From Oscillospiraceae bacterium (GTDB taxonomy: Bacteria > Bacillota > Clostridia > Oscillospirales > Acutalibacteraceae), in assembly GCA_015066595.1 (NCBI GenBank), contig SVNZ01000004.1:81296-145295 (forward strand): a stretch of DNA of 64,000 nucleotides, given 5' to 3'. Made by a program: the position numbers and the translations under genes. The notes below the pieces were generated by a model, which did no database searches, had not been told where the DNA came from, and worked only from the letters and a program-made list of their open reading frames with translations. Of this stretch, positions 1 through 7,027 are shown in pieces. Each line of letters opens with the position of its first letter. Position 1 is the first letter of the stretch.

Positions 1-401
1 TTTGTTCTGCGAACCTCTGCAAGCGAAGTCGTATCGAGCACCTGTGTTCTGTCAGGTAGTGGATATATGTTTTTATAATTCTGATTTAGAATATTAGCAA
101 AATTCTGTCCACTCGAGCTCGATGGGTAGTAGTAGAACTCAACGCCCCTAACATTGCCCGAATTCGCCTCTCCTGCGGCATTAGAATGGATAGCAAAATG
201 AAGGTCATAGTCACCTGCGTTTGATTGTGCAATAGCCTGTGACAAGGTTTGTGTCGGAGTGTTGCGGTCAAAGTCGATCCCCGATGCTCTGAGATACGGC
301 TCCATAGCGTCAGCTATCAGGTTTGTATAGTACTCTTCATTTCCTCCACCTACATACGGGTTAAACTCCTGAAGTGACGGACTCAAAAAAACTCTTGGCA
401 T
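1..401 (-). CDS. N-acetylmuramoyl-L-alanine amidase (Amidase_3 type), 3' end cut off by window edge
   Basis: Translating the minus strand from the ATG at 401 gives 133 codons with no stop before the left edge. The start is set by a GGAGG ribosome site just upstream (minus strand, around 407-411). The protein opens with a beta strand followed by PYVGGGNEEY and later has LHFAIHSNA, which match the zinc-site neighbourhood of the Amidase_3 fold (a Glu ligand in NEE and a His ligand in IHSN). Enzymes of this family cleave the bond between muramic acid and L-alanine in peptidoglycan. There is no signal peptide, so it may act in the mother cell during sporulation or be exported in an unusual way; that is inference. 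It is divergent from perR. The C-terminal part, with the catalytic Glu, lies outside the window. Confidence 0.8.
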   Translation of the reverse strand, partial: MPRVFLSPSLQEFNPYVGGGNEEYYTNLIADAMEPYLRASGIDFDRNTPTQTLSQAIAQSNAGDYDLHFAIHSNAAGEANSGNVRGVEFYYYPSSSSGQNFANILNQNYKNIYPLPDRTQVLDTTSLAEVRRT

Positions 402-502
402 ATTATCCTCCCAAAAAACTTGTGTACAAGTGCAAATACAAAATTTTGCTCTTTTACCAATACATTATACTAATAAAATTAGAAAAATATTCCAAAAAGC
501 TC

Positions 503-531
503 TTTACAAACTCTTTGTTTTCTGCTATACT
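503..531 (+). promoter_or_regulatory. sigma-A type promoter of perR
   Basis: TTTACA at 503-508 and TATACT at 526-531 are separated by exactly 17 bases, a near-consensus housekeeping promoter. The expected transcription start is about 538, which is the first base of the inverted repeat annotated next. On the opposite strand a TATAAT at 464-469 may serve the divergent amidase gene, but I see no good -35 for it. Confidence 0.7.
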
Positions 532-537
532 AATGAC

Positions 538-564
538 AGAAAACAGGAATGATTACTGTTTTCT
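538..564. promoter_or_regulatory. 27-bp inverted repeat at the perR transcription start (candidate operator)
   Basis: AGAAAACAG (538-546) and CTGTTTTCT (556-564) are perfect 9-bp inverted arms with a 9-base AT-rich centre. The repeat begins at the predicted transcription start and ends directly before the perR ribosome site. It is not the classical 15-bp PerR box, but its place fits an autoregulatory operator, or an RNA hairpin that ends next to the Shine-Dalgarno sequence. Confidence 0.5.
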
Positions 565-580
565 AAGGAGGTGACCGATA

Positions 581-961
581 ATGGGTCACAATTTCAGTTC
601 AAAACGAGAAGCTATTTTTAAAACGATAGCAAGTACAAAGAGTCATCCGAGTGCACGATGGGTGTATGATGAACTCAAAGATGAAATTCCGAACCTCAGT
701 TTAGGCACTGTGTACCGAAATATCGCCCTGTTTAAAGAGCAAGGAAAAATAATCTCGGTCGCAAATGTCGACGGTGAAGAACGAATCGACGCTGATGTAT
801 CGGATCACGCACATTTTGTTTGTGAACGCTGTGGTGGGGTCTACGATTTACACTCAAGCGAGCTATCCCCTTTAGAAAAAGAGCTTTCTCAAAAGGGATT
901 TGAAATCAAAAGAAAAAACGTAGTATTTCACGGTATATGCTGTGAATGCTCAAAAAACTAA
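581..961 (+). CDS. perR: Fur-family peroxide-responsive repressor PerR
   Basis: 126 aa, the usual length for Fur/PerR. An N-terminal winged helix (residues about 1-80, with SLGTVYRNI as the recognition-helix region) is followed by a dimerisation and metal domain. Two CxxC pairs, CERCG near residue 85 and CCECS at the C-terminus, form the structural zinc site, and DHAHFVCE supplies regulatory metal ligands. PerR represses peroxide-defence genes until its Fe(II) site is oxidised. The next gene is a rubrerythrin, a typical PerR target, which favours PerR over Fur or Zur. The start is fixed by AAGGAGGTGA at 565-574. The upstream 27-bp inverted repeat could mediate autoregulation. Confidence 0.9.
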   Translation: MGHNFSSKREAIFKTIASTKSHPSARWVYDELKDEIPNLSLGTVYRNIALFKEQGKIISVANVDGEERIDADVSDHAHFVCERCGGVYDLHSSELSPLEKELSQKGFEIKRKNVVFHGICCECSKN

Positions 962-984
962 ACAATTTTTCGGAGGTTATTATT

Positions 985-1524
985 ATGAAATGGGTTTGTC
1001 CAGTATGTGGTTATGTTCACGAAGGCGATGTTGCACCTGAGGTTTGTCCTGTATGTAAGGTTCCTGGTGAGAAGTTCAACAAAATGGCTGATGAAGAGGG
1101 CTTTGCTTGCGAGCACGTTGTAGGTGTCGCTAAAGATGCTCCTGAAGATATCATTATGGATCTTCGAGCTAACTTCGAGGGCGAGTGCAGTGAAGTCGGT
1201 ATGTATCTTGCTATGGCAAGAGTAGCGCATCGTGAAGGCTATCCTGAAATTGGTCTTTACTGGGAAAAAGCTGCATTCGAAGAAGCAGAACACGCTGCTA
1301 AATTTGCAGAACTCTTAGGCGAAGTTGTAACAGATTCCACAAAGAAAAACTTAGAGCTCCGCGTTGATGCCGAGACTGGCGCTTGTGCAGGCAAACTTGA
1401 CCTTGCAACAAGAGCAAAAGCTTTAGGCTTAGATGCTATTCATGACACAGTTCACGAGATGGCAAAAGACGAAGCAAGACACGGTGCTGGATTCAAGGGT
1501 CTTCTCAAAAGATACTTTGGTTAA
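985..1524 (+). CDS. reverse-type rubrerythrin (N-terminal rubredoxin domain)
   Basis: 179 aa, starting at the ATG at 985 behind CGGAGG at 971; an upstream in-frame ATG at 946 overlaps perR and lacks a ribosome site. Residues about 1-30 form a rubredoxin-like iron site (CPVCGY, then CPVCK). The remainder is a four-helix ferritin-like diiron domain with ExxH-type ligands ([23 protein letters not shown]). This reversed domain order is that of the clostridial reverse rubrerythrins, which reduce hydrogen peroxide and oxygen using electrons passed from NADH through rubredoxin. It lies 23 bases after perR, so the two are probably co-transcribed and peroxide-induced. Confidence 0.92.
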   Translation: MKWVCPVCGYVHEGDVAPEVCPVCKVPGEKFNKMADEEGFACEHVVGVAKDAPEDIIMDLRANFEGECSEVGMYLAMARVAHREGYPEIGLYWEKAAFEEAEHAAKFAELLGEVVTDSTKKNLELRVDAETGACAGKLDLATRAKALGLDAIHDTVHEMAKDEARHGAGFKGLLKRYFG

Positions 1525-1530
1525 TTTTAT

Positions 1531-1560
1531 GCGGGAAGACAAGGCGTCTTCCCGCTTTTT
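1531..1560 (+). terminator. rho-independent terminator after perR-rubrerythrin
   Basis: GCGGGAAGAC and GTCTTCCCGC form a perfect 10-bp GC-rich stem followed by a T run. Confidence 0.9.
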
Positions 1561-1599
1561 ATTTTATAGTACATAATATACTAACAGGAGGCTACAAAT

Positions 1600-2022
1600 A
1601 TGAAAAAACTACTGATACTCTCTCTTGTTTTATCATTACTGCTAACAGTTGTCGGCTGTGCTACACTAGCTCCAAACAGCGTCAACGTCACAGCTCCTAC
1701 AGAAGAAGCCGTAGCTGTCGACCCTGCTACACAGGCAGTGGCTGAAGAACAAACAACAGCTCAGGCGGAAGCTGAAACAGTTGCTGAAACAAAAGCAAAA
1801 ACAGCTGACGAAAAAATCAGCGAAGAAAAAGCAAAAGAAATCGCACTTACTCATGCTTCACTCAAAGAAAGCGAAGTCAAGGCTCTTTTCGTAGAGTTGG
1901 ACTTCGATGACGGTGTACTCAGATACGAGGTAGACTTCAAGCACGGTGGATATGAATACGACTATGACATTGATGCAAAATCAGGCACTATTCTATCTTA
2001 TGACAAAGATTACGACGACTAA
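1600..2022 (+). CDS. PepSY-domain lipoprotein
   Basis: 140 aa, with an AGGAGG ribosome site upstream of 1600. A basic start and hydrophobic stretch end in the lipobox LLTVVGC (Cys about residue 20), so it should be a lipid-anchored surface protein. An Ala/Thr/Glu-rich spacer (residues about 28-75) leads to a PepSY domain (about 76-140: EEKAKEIALTHA, then YEVDFKHGGYEYDYDIDAKSG). PepSY domains are found on exported proteins and are often proposed to modulate proteases or bind cell-wall or metal partners; the partner here is unknown. It stands alone between two terminators. Confidence 0.82.
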   Translation: MKKLLILSLVLSLLLTVVGCATLAPNSVNVTAPTEEAVAVDPATQAVAEEQTTAQAEAETVAETKAKTADEKISEEKAKEIALTHASLKESEVKALFVELDFDDGVLRYEVDFKHGGYEYDYDIDAKSGTILSYDKDYDD

Positions 2023-2048
2023 TTTCATATAATAACCGTCTAAACGAC

Positions 2049-2090
2049 AAGACAACCCCATCTGTTATATTACAGTTGGGGTTGTCTTTT
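2049..2090 (+). terminator. terminator after the PepSY lipoprotein gene
   Basis: AAGACAACCCCA and TGGGGTTGTCTT form a 12-bp perfect stem with an extended loop and a short T run. Confidence 0.85.
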
Positions 2091-2134
2091 GCATAAAAAA
2101 TGCTATAATAAAGCTACAATGAAGGAGTGATCTT

Positions 2135-2518
2135 ATGCTAGAATCAGGAATCAAAAATAAAATCACAATAACAGTCACACAAGACAAAACTGCCAAAGTT
2201 ATGGGAAGCGGTACGCTTTCTGTTTTTGCTACTCCTGCTATGGTAGCACTAATGGAACAGACTGCCGCAGAAAGTGTACAAGGTCTTTTAGACGAAGGTG
2301 TGACAAGCGTCGGCACAAAAATCAATGTTGAACACCTCGCCGCTGATCCAGTAGGTATAGAAGTCACTTGTGAGAGTGAGCTCACTCAAGTTGACAACAG
2401 ACGACTTGTTTTTGATATCGTAGTTTCTGACAAGCACGGTGTAGTCGGAAAAGCAACCCACGAACGTTTTCTCATAAAAGCAGACAGCTTTATGCAAAAA
2501 ACAAACGCAAAACTTTAA
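2135..2518 (+). CDS. hotdog-fold acyl-CoA thioesterase, FlK-like
   Basis: 127 aa single hotdog domain. Motifs typical of the fluoroacetyl-CoA thioesterase-like family are visible: SVFATPAMVALMEQTA (central helix with catalytic-type Thr and Glu) and VGTKINVEHLA (His on the following strand), ending with GKATHERFLI. Family members hydrolyse short acyl-CoAs; in gut Firmicutes the substrate is generally not known and probably is not fluoroacetyl-CoA. The start is set by AAGGAGTGAT. It is monocistronic between terminators. Confidence 0.85.
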   Translation: MLESGIKNKITITVTQDKTAKVMGSGTLSVFATPAMVALMEQTAAESVQGLLDEGVTSVGTKINVEHLAADPVGIEVTCESELTQVDNRRLVFDIVVSDKHGVVGKATHERFLIKADSFMQKTNAKL

Positions 2519-2533
2519 TATACAAAAACTCAC

Positions 2534-2562
2534 AGGCGGTGCTATCAAGCACCGCCTTTTTT
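2534..2562 (+). terminator. terminator after the thioesterase gene
   Basis: AGGCGGTGC and GCACCGCCT form a 9-bp stem with loop TATCAA, then a T run. Confidence 0.9.
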
Positions 2563-2580
2563 GATGCAAACTTAAACGCA

Positions 2581-2610
2581 AAAAAGCTCGGGTTTATCCC
2601 GAGCTTTTTC
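2581..2610 (-). terminator. terminator of the first CBM-amylase operon
   Basis: AAAAAGCTCGGG, TTTAT and CCCGAGCTTTTT form a symmetric stem with T runs on both strands. It lies 18 bases past the amylase stop on the minus strand and probably works in both directions. Confidence 0.88.
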
Positions 2611-2628
2611 TATATAGTTATTAGGTTA

Positions 2629-5037
2629 TTACTTAAGATATGTCTGACCTGTTGGGCCTACAGCACCGCTGATGCCTGTAAAGCCACTAGCGCAACATAC
2701 ATATACTCTCATGTTACCCTTACCAACTGAAGAAACTGAAAGTGTACCGTCAGTTACGTTCTTAACATCACCTGTAACAGCGTCGATGTACTTACCGTTA
2801 GGAACGTTCTTGAATGTAGCACCATCAGTGACAGTAACAAGTGCGAGAGAGTCGATGCCCTCACTTGCGTTTGTGTATCTCTTAACATATGCCATGTTAC
2901 CTGATACATAGTTAGAAGATACTGTGTACTGACCCTTCTGGAGTGCCGGAACAGCACGTCTGATAGCATTGAGCTTCTGGATGTGCTTAGCAAGTGGGTA
3001 GTTAAGTGTCTCAGCGACCTTACCTGAAGCTGTGTATTCTGAGAAGTCAGTAGCTGTAACACTACCCTCGAGATTTTCACCGAAGTATGCACGACCTGTC
3101 TGTGAGAGAGGCTTGTTAGGACCAACGTCGATAACAACGCCCTTCTGGAACTCAACTTCACTTCCGTAGTAAAGACAAGGAATACCACGGAATGTGTACA
3201 TAAGGTTCAAGTTCTCAGCCCAAGTCTGAGTACCGCCAGAGAATCTGTTAGCTTGACCCTGGTCAGGAGAATAGTCGTGAGAATCAACATATACAACGTT
3301 CCATGTAGAGTCGTTGTAATACTGGTCAGAAGCCTTACCAACGCCGAATGCACCCTGTGCTGAGTCAAAGCACCAGTGCATCTGGAAGTCGATAGCGCCC
3401 ATGCCTGAGCTCTTTGAGTAGTCAGGTGTGTGGTATGAAATACCGTTTAAAAATGCGTTCTGTGATGTAGGCTGTTTACTTACATTATCATACTGTTTAT
3501 AGTGGTCAAATGTAAGGTTCATATTCTCGTTGATCTGCTCAGCAGTTGCGTTCTTATCAAAGTTCCAGTTGTTCTTGTAGGAAGCATCTGTTTCATCCCA
3601 TGTATAGAACTGAGCTGACTCACAAGCGTGGTCACGATACCAAACCTGTGAATAACGACAGCAGATTTCACCGAACATATAGAAGTTGTCGTTACCTGCA
3701 GCCTTAGCAGCAGCATGCATCTGGTCGTTGTACATCATATTGAGTGAAAGTCTTGAAATGTGACGTACTGTATCCACACGGAATGCATCAACACCCATAT
3801 CAAGGTAATTCGAATATGCATCAACAAGATACTCTGCTACAGCAGGGTTCTCTGTGTTAAGGTCAACGCAGTCACCTGCGATCTGACAATATTTACAGGT
3901 CCAGTCGTCCCAGTTAAGACTCTGGAAATAACCTGTATGATAATAGTTGTTGTGGTTACACACTGCGTCAGTAGAAACCTTAGCCATACTGTAGTCGCTT
4001 TCGTCAGGATGTGAACCTGTAGAGTTGTTGCCACCAGCAGCAGAAGATGTGTTCTTCATAAGGTTAAGTCTTGAATCGTACTGCTGCTGTGGTTTTAAAG
4101 CATAGTATTCTTCAGGAGTGCTGACACCGTTGTAGTCAAGAAGCTGTTTTGTAGGAACCATACACTTCTCGATTTCAGCAAGATCCTGATAGTCGTCGTA
4201 CTCTTTAGTAAAGAGTGGAGCGAGGAAAGATTCGCCGAAGTTACCGGTGTGCTGCCATACAACGTCCTGAATAACCTTCATATCCTTATCGTGAGCAGCC
4301 TGAATGAAATCTTCATATGTAAAGTTGTCAGATTCATAACGAACGTCAACTTTAGAAAAATCCATAGCATGGTAGCCATGGTAGTCGTAACCTGATGCGT
4401 TTTCAACTACAGGAGTGATCCAAATAGCAGAGAAGCCGAGAGCTTTGATATAGTCGAGCTTATCAGCAAGACCTTTGAAGTCACCACGCCATGCAGGGTC
4501 AGAGTCAGGGTTGTTAGCCTTGCTGTCGTCCCAGCAGTGAACGTTGTTGCCTGTATCGCCATCGTAGAAACGAGTTGTGATTACAAAGTAGATAGAATCT
4601 TCTCTCAGATCTGAATAATCATAATCACCCTTAACATCAGGGTTTTTGTTTCTCCATTTACCGTCTTTGTACCACCACTCACCTGTTGTGCGAGTTGTCT
4701 CTTCAGAAATCTGTCCTGTAAGTGAAGATGTTCCATCTGTAAACAGAAGGTTGATTTTTGTAGAATTAGGGAAATTATATGTGTACCAGTTTCCGCCTTC
4801 CATAGAAGCTTCCTTAGTCATCTTTACACCAGGATATGCAATTTCCAAGTTGGTTGGAAGTGCGTTCCAATAGTAAACGTAAGGAACCTTATCTTCTGAT
4901 TTGACGTGGATAACAATACCGTTATCAGCTGAAGTATCTGCTATTTCAGATTCTGAAGCAGTAGCAGAGATAACAGCAACGGATACGATAATCATAGCAA
5001 CTAGAAGTAGTGCTGCAATTCTTTTAAATGTATTCAT
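2629..5037 (-). CDS. secreted GH13 alpha-amylase with N-terminal CBM26-like domain (copy 1)
   Basis: 802 aa. Signal peptide about residues 1-27; CBM26-like starch-binding module about 43-130 (YVYYWNA, ending GEWWYKDGKW); GH13 (beta/alpha)8 barrel about 145-640; C-terminal beta domain to about 785; short Gly-rich tail. Catalytic residues by motif: nucleophile Asp422 (GVDAFRVDTVRHI), acid/base Glu457 (MFGEICC), transition-state Asp588 (VDSHD). It should cleave internal alpha-1,4 bonds of starch outside the cell. Region I reads DVVWQH, with Gln262 where most amylases have a calcium-binding Asn. The B domain (about 270-395) is longer than in copy 2 and rich in Cys and His. It has no dockerin, but follows a dockerin/CBM26 gene by 15 bases and is clearly its operon partner. 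The start is supported by AAGGAGG. Confidence 0.92.
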   Translation of the reverse strand: MNTFKRIAALLLVAMIIVSVAVISATASESEIADTSADNGIVIHVKSEDKVPYVYYWNALPTNLEIAYPGVKMTKEASMEGGNWYTYNFPNSTKINLLFTDGTSSLTGQISEETTRTTGEWWYKDGKWRNKNPDVKGDYDYSDLREDSIYFVITTRFYDGDTGNNVHCWDDSKANNPDSDPAWRGDFKGLADKLDYIKALGFSAIWITPVVENASGYDYHGYHAMDFSKVDVRYESDNFTYEDFIQAAHDKDMKVIQDVVWQHTGNFGESFLAPLFTKEYDDYQDLAEIEKCMVPTKQLLDYNGVSTPEEYYALKPQQQYDSRLNLMKNTSSAAGGNNSTGSHPDESDYSMAKVSTDAVCNHNNYYHTGYFQSLNWDDWTCKYCQIAGDCVDLNTENPAVAEYLVDAYSNYLDMGVDAFRVDTVRHISRLSLNMMYNDQMHAAAKAAGNDNFYMFGEICCRYSQVWYRDHACESAQFYTWDETDASYKNNWNFDKNATAEQINENMNLTFDHYKQYDNVSKQPTSQNAFLNGISYHTPDYSKSSGMGAIDFQMHWCFDSAQGAFGVGKASDQYYNDSTWNVVYVDSHDYSPDQGQANRFSGGTQTWAENLNLMYTFRGIPCLYYGSEVEFQKGVVIDVGPNKPLSQTGRAYFGENLEGSVTATDFSEYTASGKVAETLNYPLAKHIQKLNAIRRAVPALQKGQYTVSSNYVSGNMAYVKRYTNASEGIDSLALVTVTDGATFKNVPNGKYIDAVTGDVKNVTDGTLSVSSVGKGNMRVYVCCASGFTGISGAVGPTGQTYLK

Positions 5038-6708
5038 TTATGTTACCTCCTTTTACCATACTTCAAGCTCTGCGAGCTTTCTCTGGATATGTGTTGCGTC
5101 AATAATCTCGACCTTGTCATTTCCGTTGATATCAGAATTTGCAATGTTGATGTCGTTCTTGTTCACCAATTCTACCAGATATCTCTGGATATGTGTTGCA
5201 TCTATGATTGTGACTTTTCCATCAGCGTTTGCATCACCCTTCATTGTGAATACATCTGTTGAGCCTGATGTTGATGGCTCTGTTGGTATCACTGGTTGTG
5301 TTGGCTGTGTTGGTTGTGTTGGTTCTGTATTGTCAACAATCTCATTCACACACTCGTATGAACGCTGACGCTCAAGCAGACCGTTATCTGATGCCTGTAC
5401 TGATACAACCACTGTATATGTTCCAAGTGTTGTTGGTGTGAATTTGTATGTACTGTTGGTTGTGTAATATGGTACATTCACTACCATTCCCTGCTGATTC
5501 TTTACTGTGTATTTATAGAAGAGAAGGTTTGTACCTACTTTACCACCGCCTGCAGTAACTGTGATTGTCTGCTCTACACCTTTTTTCATTTGTCCGTTGT
5601 TGCCGGCTGTGATTTTTTTGATGATAGGTGCTACTACGCTTGAGTCATCAGATACTGTGTATGTAAGTTTTCTCTGGTTTTCATTTCCTGATGTATCTTT
5701 CAGATCACAGATGAGTGTATATGTTCCTGCTACTGTTGGCACCCATGTCACAGTGTTCTTTGCTGAATATTCCGAAATCACTGTTGTTTGGTTGCTTGCA
5801 TTTGCTACGCTGAACTTGTATGACACAGTACCGCCTGTGCTCTTTGCATTTGCACTTACAACTATCTCTGTTCCCTTATACTGAGGGGATGCAAGGTCAC
5901 TTGTAAAGCTGCTTACTGTGATTGGGGATACATCATATATTTCCCATGTACCGCTCTTGTTGTCATATATACGTCCTGCTCCTGGGAAACTCATATCACC
6001 TGTCTGGTTACTACCTGAGTTTGAGAAGATGATCTTATCCCAGTTACCTGTTACTTCATACTGCCATACATCGTCTCCGATATTTGTCATAGTCTTACCA
6101 GGCCATGATGCGTTTTCTCCGGCACCGTCTTTCCACATATAGCAGCTGACTGCACCCCATCCTGCTGAGTTCTTGCAGTAGACCATCTTTGAGTCTGTTG
6201 TGCTACCACCGCCTTGTGTTGGTGTCTCAGTTGTTGGTGTTGGTGCTGTAGTCGGATTTGCAGTTGTTGGCGTTACTACGTGTCCTTCATATGCACCCCA
6301 GCTTCCGTTTCTGTATATCTGTCCGTCTCCTGGAAATGTAAGGTCAGCTGTCTGGTTTCCGTTACCGCCTGTACCGTTGTTAAAGATGATGTTCTGATAG
6401 TCAGTTGTTGTGTTGTATTTCCACACACTACCGCTGACATTTGTCATCTGCACTCCAGGCCACTCTGCGTTTTTGGAATCACCGCTACCATTCCACATAT
6501 AGCAGTAAACGCTGCCCCAATTTGTGCTGTTTTCGTAATACACTGTTCCGCTTGCTCCGGTTTCTGCGACTTCTACATTTTCAGCTGAAAACTGTACTGT
6601 TGTACAAAACATCATACTGATAAGCATCGCCACTGTCAGGAGCATACAAATCGCACTTTTTGTTGTGTGCTTTTTGCTTACCATTGTTATTACCTCCTAA
6701 AGTTTTTA
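4923..6708. repeat. 1786-bp direct repeat, copy 1 (CBM26-dockerin gene plus amylase signal-peptide region)
   Basis: This block matches 9217-11002 at a constant offset of 4294 bases. Both ends were located by eye (first mismatches at 4922/9216 and 6709/11003). Inside it, the encoded 543-aa proteins and the translations of other frames on both strands agree, which implies nucleotide identity. The flanking amylase bodies and promoters differ, so the block looks homogenised by gene conversion or freshly copied. Confidence 0.85.
5053..6684 (-). CDS. non-catalytic starch-binding dockerin protein: CBM26 x2, two Ig-like domains, dockerin (copy 1)
   Basis: 543 aa. Signal peptide about 1-34; CBM26 about 46-133 (VYCYMWNG, WPGVQMT, IIFNNGTGG); Thr/Pro linker about 136-162; second CBM26 about 165-253 (VSCYMWKD, WPGKTMT, IIFSNSG); two triple-Tyr/Ig-like domains about 257-440; Thr/Pro/Gln linker; type I dockerin about 480-543 with two loops (DANADGKVTIID, DINGNDKVEIID), each followed by ATHIQR. 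No catalytic domain is visible. It should bind starch and plug into a cohesin, like the starch-adherence proteins of R. bromii amylosomes (family knowledge). It is the first gene of a two-gene operon with the amylase at 2629-5037. The start is fixed by TAGGAGG. Confidence 0.92.
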   Translation of the reverse strand: MVSKKHTTKSAICMLLTVAMLISMMFCTTVQFSAENVEVAETGASGTVYYENSTNWGSVYCYMWNGSGDSKNAEWPGVQMTNVSGSVWKYNTTTDYQNIIFNNGTGGNGNQTADLTFPGDGQIYRNGSWGAYEGHVVTPTTANPTTAPTPTTETPTQGGGSTTDSKMVYCKNSAGWGAVSCYMWKDGAGENASWPGKTMTNIGDDVWQYEVTGNWDKIIFSNSGSNQTGDMSFPGAGRIYDNKSGTWEIYDVSPITVSSFTSDLASPQYKGTEIVVSANAKSTGGTVSYKFSVANASNQTTVISEYSAKNTVTWVPTVAGTYTLICDLKDTSGNENQRKLTYTVSDDSSVVAPIIKKITAGNNGQMKKGVEQTITVTAGGGKVGTNLLFYKYTVKNQQGMVVNVPYYTTNSTYKFTPTTLGTYTVVVSVQASDNGLLERQRSYECVNEIVDNTEPTQPTQPTQPVIPTEPSTSGSTDVFTMKGDANADGKVTIIDATHIQRYLVELVNKNDINIANSDINGNDKVEIIDATHIQRKLAELEVW

Positions 6709-6740
6709 GCTATTTTTCAACTATAAATAGCCACTTTTAC

Positions 6741-6822
6741 ATTATAATACAACTATTATGAATTTTCATCTTATTTTAAAATTAAGATATAATCTTTCCA
6801 CGACATGTCGTTTTTTTATCTT
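6741..6822 (-). promoter_or_regulatory. promoter region of CBM-amylase operon 1 with 12-bp palindrome
   Basis: On the minus strand a TATAAT (6741-6746) lies 57 bases before the start codon. An 18-base spacer separates it from GATGAA, a weak -35 hexamer. Further upstream is the perfect palindrome ACGACATGTCGT (6800-6811). The 82-bp region aligns without gaps to 11263-11344 upstream of operon 2, 64 of 82 positions matching. The palindrome lies 30-40 bases upstream of the -35, a usual place for an activator or a cooperative repressor. The weak -35 favours activation (inference). Confidence 0.6.
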
Positions 6823-6920
6823 TTGTCTAATTATAGGGTCAAGTTTTAGCCTGAGCCAAACATTTTAAGCATCATTTGAAAGCAATCATAATTAACAGCC
6901 ATAACTAAGCATAATTAATA

Positions 6921-6960
6921 AAAAACACCTGAATAAGCAAAAACTCATTCAGGTGTTTTT
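6921..6960 (-). terminator. terminator of the second CBM-amylase operon
   Basis: AAAAACACCTGAAT and ATTCAGGTGTTTTT are perfect 14-base inverted arms with a 12-base loop. It lies about 70 bases beyond the amylase stop, with T runs on both strands. Confidence 0.9.
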
Positions 6961-7027
6961 TATGTTTTTATATATCAGCTTAAATTCGTGCTCTTAAAAC
7001 ACGCAAGCTAAAATCAAACAAGTTATA

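Larger units (their letters stand above)
6709..7027. other. intergenic region between the two CBM-amylase operons
   Basis: 319 bases with no supported gene. It holds the operon 1 promoter and palindrome (6741-6822), about 95 bases of AT-rich sequence in which I see nothing, and the operon 2 terminator (6921-6960). Confidence 0.7.

Noticed and set aside
374..574. 66-codon plus-strand ORF before perR
   Set aside because: It overlaps the divergent amidase start and the perR promoter, has no ribosome site and low-complexity AT-rich coding.
958..1293. 111-codon ORF antisense to rubrerythrin
   Set aside because: Shadow of a strongly conserved gene; no ribosome site and no recognisable domain.
2754..3188. 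144-codon ORF in another minus-strand frame inside amylase copy 1
   Set aside because: Composition of Ser/Leu/Thr/Val repeats is that of a frame shadow of the amylase C-terminus.
5284..5330. Short tandem repeat (Pro/Thr/Gln codons) as a possible phase-variable tract
   Set aside because: It is an ordinary degenerate inter-domain linker in frame, with 3- or 9-base units, and is identical in both copies.
5259..6588. Several plus-strand ORFs opposite the CBM26 gene (also at 9553-10882)
   Set aside because: Antisense shadows; useful only because their agreement between copies supports nucleotide identity of the repeat.
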